Under the pieces are notes generated by a model that made no database searches, was not told where the DNA came from, and saw nothing but the letters and a program-made list of their open reading frames with translations. A DNA stretch of 64,000 nucleotides. Origin: Chaetorhynchus papuensis (taxonomy: Eukaryota > Chordata > Aves > Passeriformes > Rhipiduridae). The translations under genes were made by a program, and so were the position numbers. This document shows positions 51,001-58,880 of the stretch, piece after piece (within the stretch, counting starts at the first letter, position 1; every line of letters starts with the position of its first letter). The stretch lies in assembly GCA_013396525.1 (NCBI GenBank), contig VWYX01000257.1:1-64000 (forward strand). The letters run 5' to 3'.

Positions 51001-54000
51001 CTATCAGACACGTCCCTATACCAGCCTGTATCCACTTAGAAGTGTAGATGCAGGTCTGGGAGACTTTTTCAAAAACCTGAGATGTGAAATGATATTTCTT
51101 CATACTAGGAAAGTAAAGTGAAGCAACCCCCCCCCCCCCCATATTATAGGTAAGAGCTTAGAAGGCAGGCTTGAGGCTGAGATAATTCTGACAATACTTT
51201 GGCAGCTCTTGCAAAACTCTTTGCTCTAGTTCTTCCTCGCTGTTCCATGATTGCTGCTCATTCACCAGAGCCATGGTTCAGCTTGGCAGAGTAGTCACTG
51301 TGCCATATTTTCAGCTGAATGTGTAATACTTGGCTGAAAGTTGTCTGTTGAACACATGTAAGTAATAATGTTGTGCAAGTAACCATATCTGGACCAGCTT
51401 GAACTGATTTTGGGACCATTGCCAGACCTTGCTCTAGAGGCGGGTCTCGGGGAGATGCATTTGGGTGATAGAACTTCTTTCATGCCTAACTGTAGCTCTT
51501 GAATCTAAAGCTGACTCTCCGATAGTGCTGCTTCAAACAAAGCTGCCAGGCTCCGATGGTTGGTCTGGCAGTTGTGTTTTTAATTTTTACATGTGGAAGA
51601 GGAAGAGGGTTTTTTTTCTTCCCAGGCATGACTGGAATATGACTGGTCTACTTTTGTGTTGAAGGATAAGCTCTAAGGAAAGCTGTTATTAACGCATAAT
51701 GGGTAATAATTAACTACCCAATCTTCCCTAGTGCAGTTTCCAGAGTCAATTAGTCTGATGCTCACATTGCACCAGAAAACTCAGGAGTTTGTTTGTTGAA
51801 GTTAGAATTAAAAGAATATTCTTGGAAAATCTCTTGAAATGTTGGCATTTTAGTGACAGTTAATAGTTTGTCCTCACTGCGAGTACAGGCTGTATTGTGT
51901 TGCTTGAATATTTGCCTGAGACTGAGAGAGGGAATGATCTCTAGAGAAGTGTAACAGCCTCTAATTGTGCTTGTTCTTCTCTTCTGACTCTTCAGCTTTC
52001 CCTCATTCAGAGATAATTCAGGTACAAACAAAAACAACTCCTTCCCCTAGAAACTTCATCACTGACTGAAAATATGCACACAGGAGATTTTGGCTTTCTG
52101 AGAATTGCGTTATTCAAGAATTAGGAAGAACAGAACGCACTCATCATTTTACCTTAAAAAACAAACACTGCTTTTATTATGGATTGATGTACTTACCTTT
52201 CATTTTGAAAACAGTATTCCTTGTTTTGATTTGGCTGTTTCCTTCAGTCTGAAAATTCATCCTACCTGTTCTGCAAGTTTCTGTAGGTTTCCTCCATTCT
52301 TTATTCATACAGATTTAATTTTTATACCGTGGGGATCTCATTGCATAGTCTGGCTGCCCACATTCATCTTTAGATACCTAGACTACAGATGTGGAATTAA
52401 ATCAACCTAAGCAGCAGCCCTGTGGGTGTATGCTTGGGTTTCTAGGCTGCTAATCAGTCAGCTTCAGCCCCCTCCACTCTCCCAATGGCCCCTTCTCACC
52501 AGGCACTGATCTTTCTCTCAAAAGTGGTTCAATTGATGCTAATTAATTCAGGCTTTTGGAACTGGGGTATGCAGAAAGAAAAGAGCATGCTGGAGTAAGT
52601 TGTCATAGGGGCCTGGGGATCAGCCATGGGGTTTCTACTGGTGGAGGCCACCAGTGGCTCTCAGCAGAGGGCCAGGAACTGAGGTTGGCAGAATTGGCAC
52701 TCTGCAGGCTCTGTCTTGAAAGGTGGGGAAAATGTGATTGGATACTGCTGCTTCTCTCTTTTCCAGGAGATTTCTCCCCGCAGCCCTGTGAAATGTTACT
52801 TGTAGTTAACTGAGAGTGTCTCTGGAGACAGGAGGTAGACAAGCCAGCTGTTCTACAGCTTGGGTGCAGAGGGAAAATAATAGATTCAGGAGGGAAATAG
52901 CACCAGGGTGTGGGCAGCAGTGGCTGAGGAGAGACCAGACCTGAGGATTATATGTGCATATTTTGGGAGGGCAAAAAGAGAAGTTTGTAGAACAGATGCT
53001 CAGGAGATCAAAAAACCTTGAGAGTGGAGGCTGTATATGGTAGATGAAGAAACAATTTCTGAAGAAGGTTCCAAGGCACCTGGGAATGTGTCGGTCACAG
53101 GCAGCTTCTTAATTACAGCACAAAACCAAACAAGCAGCACCCAAGGAGGAACTGTTAATGTGAGTTGCCCTAGGGAGCCATTCGTGAACAAAGTGAACTG
53201 CTGCATGCAGGTTTAAGTTTCAGTTTAAATTAAGCTGGGCTTAAGCGCACATATGTATAGAGGAATGCAGTGGCAAAGTGCACATTTGAAAGGTGTAAAC
53301 CAAATCCCATGGTCAGGTTTGTTATGTTGTATTCCCCTCTCTGACAGTATTGCCTCATGCCTTCTTGTTCAGCCAAATGAGACAGGCAGACCGGTCTCAG
53401 ATATTGCAAATTCAGGCAAAGTTTGGGCACAGAGAGTTTGCCCTTTTTTCAGAAATACCTCAGCAAACAGACAGGAGAGTATATCTCTCTTGAATACATC
53501 TTTTCTGGTTCTTGGTTAATTTTTCTGAGAAATGCGTTTTGGGAATGCTCATTTATTGTTCTCTTGCTATGAATATAACAGTACTAGCTCTTGTGGTTTG
53601 CTTTCCTTTGTAAAGGCTGGCCTCTGTGAAGCAGAACAGGAACAAATGAGGAAAATTCTCTACCAGAAGGAGTCTAACTACAACAGACTTAAAAGGGCCA
53701 AAATGGACAAATCTATGTTTGTGAAAATCAAGACTCTCGGTATTGGTGCCTTTGGAGAAGTGTGCCTGGCCTGCAAAGTGGACACTCACGCCCTGTATGC
53801 CATGAAGACTCTGCGAAAGAAAGATGTGCTGAACAGGAATCAGGTGGCTCATGTCAAAGCAGAGAGGGACATACTCGCTGAGGCAGACAATGAGTGGGTG
53901 GTTAAACTCTATTATTCCTTCCAAGATAAAGACAATTTGTACTTTGTGATGGACTACATCCCTGGTGGGGATATGATGAGCCTACTGATTCGGATGGAGG

Positions 54001-57000
54001 TCTTCCCAGAGCGTCTGGCTAGATTTTACATTGCAGAGCTCACTTTGGCCATAGAGAGTGTGCACAAAATGGGATTTATTCATCGGGACATCAAGCCTGA
54101 CAACATTCTGATAGACCTCGATGGGCATATCAAACTGACTGACTTTGGACTGTGTACTGGATTCAGATGGACTCACAATTCAAAATACTATCAGAAAGGT
54201 AATATTTTTAGCCTTTTTCTGGGATGTTATTGTGTTATTTGTTTTGAAACAAGCACCTACTTCTTGGCAGAAACACTAGATCAGGAAACTCTATGAACAG
54301 TCAATGGCAATATAATGTGTCTGTCTCTCTCTGACTCATTCAGTTAGCTTGTTTCCAGTCCTTTTGTTTCCAATACCGTTCAAAACCCTGTCAGTAATGT
54401 GGCAGCAGCAGCAATTTTTCAGTTTATACTTGTTTGGAGGGTCTCTTTTGGTGGTGAAATGATTTAATCACAGAGTTGGAGTAGTCCACACATCTTCTGC
54501 GTGTGCTATTGAGTACTGTTTTCTGTTGGCAAAAAGGTCATAAGTAATTGGTGTAGCTGACTTAAGCGTACTCCATGGTTCTGTATCCCCCATATGGGAG
54601 TATACTTCCTTGTGCTGAGACAGACATTTTGTTGGACATTTTGTATGGAAATCCAATTACCAATAGGGGGACATAAGAAAATACCTTGGGTTTAAAGTTC
54701 AAATGCTGTTCTTTACTGAGAGTAGGAGATGGCTCTGGATCTGGGTAAATACTTCTCTCTTTGTGCATCATGTTTTATGGCCATGAATGTAAACTTTCTC
54801 TCCCATTTGAAAGGGAGCCATATCAGGCAAGACAGCATGGAGCCCAGTGATCTTTGGGATGATGTGTCCAACTGTCGATGTGGAGATAGGCTGAAGACAT
54901 TGGAACAAAGAGCTAAGAAGCAGCACCAGAGATGTCTGGCCCACTCGTTAGTTGGAACCCCTAATTACATTGCTCCTGAAGTCCTGCTTCGTAAAGGTAG
55001 GTAAACCTGTCTTTTTCTTCTGTTTCACTTTTTTTTTTTTTTTTTCCTTGAATAAGCTTACTGCTTTGGAAGATTGACATTCTGAAGGCCAGAAATACTT
55101 GGCTCAGACTAAGGAGAACTCTCCATGCTCCAGTGTTTAGCATCACCTCACTGACACTGGGGGTGTCCGTACTTTATGTGTCTGTGTAACGTCCATGCTG
55201 CGGCCTTTGAGTGAGGCTGCTGTTAAATGTGTTGGATAATTTTAAGTGATATTTTTCAAGTATAAAGCAGATTATCTGTACTCAAGGAGTACAGCTCTGA
55301 CCTCTATCAAGTTTACATGGACCAGTGAGTAGCCAGCTGATAGTTCTGGATCACTGATTCAGATGGGCCACTTAAGTATGGGTGATGTAAACTTGTGGAA
55401 ATACGTCCTCCATATTCCCAGCCAGAACCTGTAGAACCCAAGAGAAGGTTTTCCACAATTTACTCTGGACACCCTGCATTCAAAAGCTTAGCTTGAGGAA
55501 TTTGGACGAATTTGGACAGTACTTGGTGACTATCCATGCAGAACTGACATGGTCGCTGTAGTAAGGAGATCAGGTGTTCAGAGTTGTCTGCAAGCTAGAC
55601 CCTAAGGCTAATCTTCTCTAACAAAAATTTTGCACTGGATCCTACATCATCTGATGACACAAATTCCATTGAAATCAGTGTTGAAATCTTTTTTTTTTGA
55701 GACCTCAAACATATACCTTATTGGTCTTGTCTCAGCAATTAGGTGATTGAAGTTGTTCCTTTGCTTGGAACTTGCTCAGAAAGTCATCTGTGGCTTTCTT
55801 CTGTCTGTAGAGCCAGGCTGTGTCTTCCAGCAGCTTTTCAAAGCTGTGGAGTCCACTCAACCTAGGGTGGACATCAGTCACTAAACATTTTTGTTATTCT
55901 TTGAGGTCCAGTTTGTGCTGTGTAGCTGTAGGACTGGGCACAAAAAACCTCCTTCATACTTTCTAATGATACAGTTTCACGATGCACTTTTGTTGAGAAA
56001 TTTATTCACAGAGGTTCAAGGACAACAGGATTTTATCTTTACTGACAGCAGTAAAATTTAAGTCAGCAGGCAGAAGTCACAAACCTTTTGTCTGAGAAAA
56101 GGCAGAAGTTTGTGCTGTATGTTTCAATATTTAATTGCAAGTAGTTCTATACACATTCTCCTTGACTAGTGGAGGTCAGCCCTTTGACTGGTCTTTCAGG
56201 ATACACTCAGCTCTGTGACTGGTGGAGTGTTGGTGTGATCCTCTTTGAGATGTTAGTGGGACAGCCTCCTTTCCTGGCTCCTACACCCACAGAAACCCAG
56301 CTGAAGGTAAGTTGAAGCAAAGTTCCAATCTGTGGTAGCAAAATTTTAACCTTTCCCTTCCCTTCTCTTCCATGCACACACCTACTCCCCTGTCTTTTGC
56401 TAGAGAAAGGAGGAATGGTTAGAAAAGTCTGATTTTAAATAGTTCTGTGCAAGCACGTATCCTTTGCCAGTAAATGAAGACACGGAATATCAGACTAGAA
56501 TTGACTTGTCGAACTGCAGTGATAGGTATTAATTTTATGAGTCTTCTCAGCAGAATTGTGATTTCTCAAGCACAAGTTCATCCACTTAAATTCCTTAGGG
56601 TGCCTATTTAGTACCTGATATGCCAGTGACAATTGCAGTTGGCAATGTGAGTGTTTCAAAGTTGAGCAATGATAGTCCTTTGTTAGAAAGGATCTGTCTC
56701 GTCACCACTTTTCCTAGTTTATGTTTTGGAGACAAAGAGAAGTAAATCCTTGAAGTCATTGCACAAAACCATGTGTGAACTGAATATGTTCTCAAATCTG
56801 ACTATGGGAGCATTCAGGAAGGAATTTGCCTTTTAAAAAAATGGAATTGCTCCTTTTGTCTGCTAGCCAACAATGTTTTTGTGGTTCTTTAGAGTAATTA
56901 CTAACAGGCAATGCAATGTAATAATTGGGTTCTTGAAGCTCTGAGCTATGCAGACTGTGAGATGACTTGTTACGTGTGCACTTCTGTACAGTTCATGTTG

Positions 57001-57554
57001 GCCATCGGAAGGGTTCTGTTTCCAGATCAGAGGTTCCTTAATACCTTTGTTACCTGCAGGTGATAAATTGGGAAAGCACACTGCACATTCCCTCACAGAT
57101 CAAGCTGAGCCCTGAGGCAACTGATCTCATCACAAAGCTCTGCTGTGCTGCTGAGGACAGGCTTGGAAGAAACGGAGCAGATGATATCAAAGCCCATTCT
57201 TTCTTTCACTCTATGGACTTCTCTACCGATATCCGTAGGCAGCCAGCTCCCTATGTTCCAAAGATCAGCCATCCAATGGACACTTCAAATTTTGATCCAG
57301 TTGAAGAAGAAAGTCCTTGGAACGATGCTAGTGGTGACAGCACCAGGACCTGGGATCCACTAGCCTCTTCCAACAGCAAACACACAGAACATGCTTTTTA
57401 CGAGTTTACTTTCCGAAGATTCTTTGATGACAACGGGTATCCATTCAGGTATCCCAAACCTTCTGGCATGGAACTTTGCCAGTCTGAGAAGTCTGATGTA
57501 GAAGACAAAGGCGTGGTGGATCAGACTGGAGCTTGTCAGCCTGTATATGTGTAA
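15010..57554 (+). CDS. LATS2: LATS2 serine/threonine kinase, complete spliced CDS (7 coding exons)
   Basis: Large tumour suppressor kinase 2, the NDR-family AGC kinase that, with MOB1 and after activation by MST1/2 or MAP4Ks, phosphorylates and inactivates YAP and TAZ. The CDS joins 15010-15348, 47324-47456, 49359-50896, 53616-54198, 54814-54996, 56200-56306 and 57060-57554, giving 3378 nt and 1125 residues (human 1088). Visible in order: start MRPKTFPATTYSGNSRQ; UBA about 97-138; linker with RRPSF (Ser171), RRDSL (Ser409) and RTNSF (Ser437), matching the human CHK1/2 and 14-3-3 sites; PPPY 544-547; MOB1-binding helices about 640-710; kinase with GIGAFGEV loop 712-719, Lys734, HRD Asp828, DFG Asp846, T-loop Ser909; hydrophobic motif Thr1078; C-terminus QPVYV. 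A single PPxY and the N-terminal sequence identify LATS2 and not LATS1. In-frame stops at 14935 and just after it fix the start. The identity comes from recalled family sequence, not from a search. Confidence 0.97.
20557..20692 (-). mobile_element. tRNA-Ile-derived SINE with CR1-like tail (TguSINE1-like)
   Basis: Read on the minus strand it starts TTAGCTCAGTTGGTCAGAGC and GGTGCTAA, the A-box half and anticodon-side sequence of tRNA-Ile. It continues through a degraded B-box region to TGGGCCATTCG. It then switches to GGGTTGGACTTGATGATCC and ends ATATTCTGTGATCC, like a CR1 3' tail. The anticodon arm and B-box carry substitutions, so it is not a functional tRNA gene. The architecture matches the songbird SINE mobilised by CR1 machinery (from memory). 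Confidence 0.75.
21551..21584. repeat. Short tandem duplication, 20-bp period
   Basis: AAATTACATCTTGG is repeated 20 bp apart. A minor tandem duplication in intron 2. Confidence 0.6.
30042..30076. repeat. (TA)n/(TATG)n microsatellite
   Basis: About nine TA units followed by TATG-type units. Likely polymorphic. Confidence 0.9.
31109..31136. repeat. (TAA)n(TGA)n microsatellite at a CR1 3' end
   Basis: Trinucleotide run lying directly against the 3' terminus of the minus-strand CR1 copy that starts at 31141. Confidence 0.9.
31141..32031 (-). mobile_element. CR1 LINE, ORF2 C-terminus plus 3' UTR, frameshifted
   Basis: Minus-strand CR1 with an internal deletion near its 5' end. Three successive frames carry the C-terminal part of the ORF2 polyprotein: about 32002-31810 (LKFNKGNCRVLHLGRNN), 31860-31750 (SSAEKDLGILVDNKLS) and 31740-31600 (GCIRKSIASRSREEILLLYS). 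Frameshifts between them destroy the ORF. The 3' UTR follows and ends in an octamer-like tail ACTCTGTGATTCTGTAATT. Inactive. Confidence 0.9.
32722..32749. repeat. A-rich (AAAAG)n tract
   Basis: Poly-A followed by AAAAG units in intron 2. Confidence 0.8.
40629..40793 (+). mobile_element. CR1 LINE, short 3' fragment
   Basis: GGGAGAATTTATTCACAGAA, AGCATTGGAATGGACTGCCC, GTTGGACTTGATGATCTTGG and the terminal ATTCTGTGATTCTGTGG octamers are all CR1 3'-end landmarks. Confidence 0.85.
46982..47001. repeat. (TTTCA)4 pentanucleotide microsatellite
   Basis: Four perfect TTTCA units about 320 bp upstream of coding exon 3. Confidence 0.8.
47324..47456 (+). CDS. LATS2: LATS2 coding exon 3 (residues 114-158)
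   Basis: Completes the UBA domain (ALKQTGSRSIEAALEYISKM) and reads on to KQTSPG. Length 133 nt, phase 0 in and phase 1 out. The donor is CAG|GTAAGC. Read-through into intron 3 would stop at 47477-47479 after adding KHELLF. Confidence 0.97.
47457..49358 (+). other. LATS2: LATS2 intron 3
   Basis: 1.9 kb, GT-AG, acceptor TTTTTATAAAG. It holds a 227-codon open frame at 47540-48223 with no recognisable domain; otherwise nothing notable. Confidence 0.9.
49359..50896 (+). CDS. LATS2: LATS2 coding exon 4 (large linker exon, residues 158-670)
   Basis: 1538 nt encoding the disordered linker. It contains RRPSF (Ser171), RSPSF, LLTPSRNSL, RRDSL (Ser409), RTNSFNSHQQQ (Ser437), the PPPPY WW-binding motif (543-547) that contacts YAP/TAZ, a Lys/Ser-rich stretch, then ESRIKSYSPFAFKFYMEQ and the start of the MOB1-binding helices, ending LEQEMAK. 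The alanine-proline dipeptide run of mammalian LATS2 is absent here (only PAQAPAV). The donor AAA|GTAATT is weaker than the others; read-through gives VILVLL and a stop. Confidence 0.97.
50897..53615 (+). other. LATS2: LATS2 intron 4
   Basis: 2.7 kb, GTAATT donor and TTTGTAAAG acceptor. It includes a 14-C homopolymer at 51127-51140. No repeat family or additional exon recognised. Confidence 0.9.
51127..51140. repeat. Poly-C tract (14 C) in intron 4
   Basis: Uninterrupted C homopolymer, unusual in length for an intron; the minus strand is G14. Confidence 0.9.
53616..54198 (+). CDS. LATS2: LATS2 coding exon 5 (residues 671-865; kinase N-lobe to DFG)
   Basis: Starts AGLCEAEQEQMRKI and carries the rest of the MOB1-binding region (LKRAKMDKS), the glycine loop GIGAFGEV, catalytic Lys734 in AMKTL, HRDIKPDN (Asp828) and TDFGLCTG (Asp846), then runs to SKYYQK. 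It is nearly identical to human LATS2. Phase 0 in, phase 1 out, donor G|GTAATA. Confidence 0.97.
54199..54813 (+). other. LATS2: LATS2 intron 5
   Basis: 615 bp, GT-AG, phase 1. Nothing else recognised in it. Confidence 0.9.
54814..54996 (+). CDS. LATS2: LATS2 coding exon 6 (residues 865-926; kinase insert and T-loop)
   Basis: Encodes the NDR/LATS-specific insert before the activation segment (RQDSMEPSDLWDD, CRCGDRLKTLEQRAKKQHQR), then AHSLVGTPNYIAPEVLLRK. Ser909 corresponds to human Ser872, the activation-loop site. 183 nt, phase 1 on both sides. The donor is AAAG|GTAGGT. Confidence 0.97.
54997..56199 (+). other. LATS2: LATS2 intron 6
   Basis: 1.2 kb, with a T-rich run at about 55030-55050. 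Acceptor GGTCTTTCAG. No other feature recognised. Confidence 0.9.
56200..56306 (+). CDS. LATS2: LATS2 coding exon 7 (residues 926-961; kinase C-lobe)
   Basis: Encodes YTQLCDWWSVGVILFEMLVG and continues to PPFLAPTPTETQLK, the C-lobe helix F region. 107 nt, phase 1 in and phase 0 out, donor AAG|GTAAGT. Confidence 0.97.
56307..57059 (+). other. LATS2: LATS2 intron 7
   Basis: 753 bp, GTAAGT donor and ACCTGCAG acceptor. Nothing further recognised. Confidence 0.9.
57060..57554 (+). CDS. LATS2: LATS2 terminal coding exon 8 (residues 962-1125 and stop)
   Basis: Starts VINWESTLHIP in phase 0. It finishes the kinase C-lobe (DRLGRNGADDIKAH), then the AGC C-tail (HPMDTSNFDPVEEESPWND) and the hydrophobic motif HAFYEFTFRRFF, whose Thr1078 equals human Thr1041, the MST1/2-MAP4K target. 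It ends DQTGACQPVYV and TAA at 57552-57554. Confidence 0.97.
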   Translation: MINWESTLHIPSQIKLSPEATDLITKLCCAAEDRLGRNGADDIKAHSFFHSMDFSTDIRRQPAPYVPKISHPMDTSNFDPVEEESPWNDASGDSTRTWDPLASSNSKHTEHAFYEFTFRRFFDDNGYPFRYPKPSGMELCQSEKSDVEDKGVVDQTGACQPVYV

Positions 57555-57912
57555 ATTATTGTATAGAGTACTCCAAGTAAGACTAATCTCAAATCCAATA
57601 GGGCCTTTAACTGATCCTTTAGGAGCTGATCCTGCAGCACTTGGTCGTGTGTACCTTCAGCCGAGGCTGGAGACATCCTGGGGAGTAAGAAGCTTGCAGG
57701 GCCAGGTCCTAAAGACGGCACTCTTGAAAGTTCAGGTCAGTTCTACTGTAAATAACTTTGTTGATAATTACACTTGAAATCCTGGTCTTCACCAAAATCT
57801 GCAAGGCCAGCAGTCTGTCATTTCTAGGCCTATTTTTATTTGAGGTCAGCATCCCCCTTACTCAGATTAACATTTACAGACTTCTGCAACTGTCAGCGTT
57901 ATTTTTTAAATG

Positions 57913-57918
57913 AATAAA
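57913..57918 (+). terminator. LATS2: Canonical AATAAA poly(A) signal
   Basis: Perfect hexamer 359 nt after the stop codon. Use of this site would give a short 3' UTR that cuts close to the first miR-302-type site and excludes the next two microRNA sites. Confidence 0.55.
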
Positions 57919-57919
57919 G

Positions 57920-57927
57920 AGCACTTA
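57920..57927 (+). promoter_or_regulatory. 8-mer site for miR-302/372/373/430 seed
   Basis: AGCACTTA is complementary to seed AAGUGCU with A opposite position 1. Human LATS2 is a known miR-372/373 target. Binding here is inferred. Confidence 0.5.
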
Positions 57928-58027
57928 TATTTTGTTTATAGCAGGGTTTTTTTCCTACTAAATTATAGGGATTAACTTTGACAAATCATGCTGCTGTTCT
58001 TCTTTTCTACATTTTTATTTTATCCAT

Positions 58028-58035
58028 AGCACTTA
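58028..58035 (+). promoter_or_regulatory. Second 8-mer site for miR-302/372/373/430 seed
   Basis: A second AGCACTTA, 108 nt after the first. It would be present only in transcripts that pass the 57913 poly(A) signal. Confidence 0.5.
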
Positions 58036-58088
58036 CTTCACATTTAGGAAGATGCATAAAGCTGAAGAACATGTGATGAAAGGTCTCT

Positions 58089-58096
58089 GTGCAATA
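58089..58096 (+). promoter_or_regulatory. 8-mer site for miR-367/25/32/92/363 seed
   Basis: GTGCAATA is complementary to seed AUUGCAC with a terminal A. miR-367 is co-transcribed with miR-302, so all three sites could respond to one cluster. Inferred. Confidence 0.45.
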
Positions 58097-58550
58097 ATGT
58101 AAGAAAGAAAAAAAAAGGAAGAAAAATGAAAAAAAGAAAACTGCTCTCTAATTTTCTAAATTTACTGATGCCATTGTATTCACACCGTGATTTTTGTTTA
58201 TTATATGTATTTTCCACATTTCAAAATTGTGACATAACCTTAAAGCTGCTTTATTTCCTTCTGCTTATTGGAGTGTAATAGGAAGTGTGAGCAAGTGGCA
58301 ACTTGGGTGTGATTTCATTGTCTAGTGTGTGAAGAATGTTGCATGAGCAGTGTTTTTCTATTTGAAATGGCCTTTTCTTGCCATTCACAGGCAGGTCCTG
58401 TGGATCCATTTTTCTAAGGGTCTAAAATTAGACCATTTTAAACCGTGTGTTGATAATGTATTGTGTGGATGGTTTCCTCTTATGATTGTATCCAATATTA
58501 ATTTTGTAAAACAGATTGCAAAGGTTATACCTGAGTAGTGATGTTGTGGT

Positions 58551-58668
58551 CTGATGGAACAGGTGGTTTTAGCAAGCACGTGTCACGGGCACACACGTTT
58601 CCCCACCAAGGATCAGCAGCCAGACCATTGCAACGGAGCAGATTCCTGGGGAGAGCCGGGATGGGGCT
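58551..58668. other. Transition between LATS2 3' region and minisatellite
   Basis: No gene recognised. GC content rises toward the repeat. Confidence 0.3.
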
Positions 58669-58880
58669 GGCTCAGGCAGGGAGCAGCACAGGGGCCGTGG
58701 CTCAGGTAGGGAGCAGCACAGTGGCCGTGGCTCCAGCTGGCAGAGGCAGCACAGGGGCCGTGGCTCAGGCAGGGAGCAGCACAGGGGCCGTGGCTCAGGC
58801 AGGGAGCAGCACAGTGGCCGTGGCTCCAGCTGGCAGAGGCAGCACAGGGGCCGTGGCTCCAGCTGGCAGAGGCAGCACAG
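58669..58880. repeat. GC-rich minisatellite with 93-bp higher-order units
   Basis: Seven units of 30 or 33 bp. Type A begins GGCTCAGGCAGGGAGCAGC and type B begins GGCTCCAGCTGGCAGAGGC; both end in the same GGCCGT. Order: A1 A2 B, A1 A2 B, partial B. The two A1-A2-B blocks (58669-58761 and 58762-58854) differ at one base in 93. All units are multiples of 3, so frames stay open on both strands; this is not evidence of coding. Confidence 0.93.

Larger units (their letters stand above)
57555..58550 (+). other. LATS2: LATS2 3' UTR (3' end not resolved)
   Basis: Follows the stop codon. AATAAA at 57913-57918 is the only canonical signal before about 59.8 kb; variant hexamers such as CATAAA (58055-58060) also occur. 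Two AGCACTTA sites (57920 and 58028) and one GTGCAATA site (58089) match microRNA seeds. An A-rich stretch lies at 58100-58140. Whether the transcript ends near 57.94 kb or runs 1-2 kb further cannot be decided from sequence alone. Confidence 0.6.

Noticed and set aside
53532..53615. Upstream in-frame ATG before exon 5 as an alternative start
   Set aside because: It lies in intron 4 before a good acceptor; no promoter is visible and the residues do not resemble LATS2.
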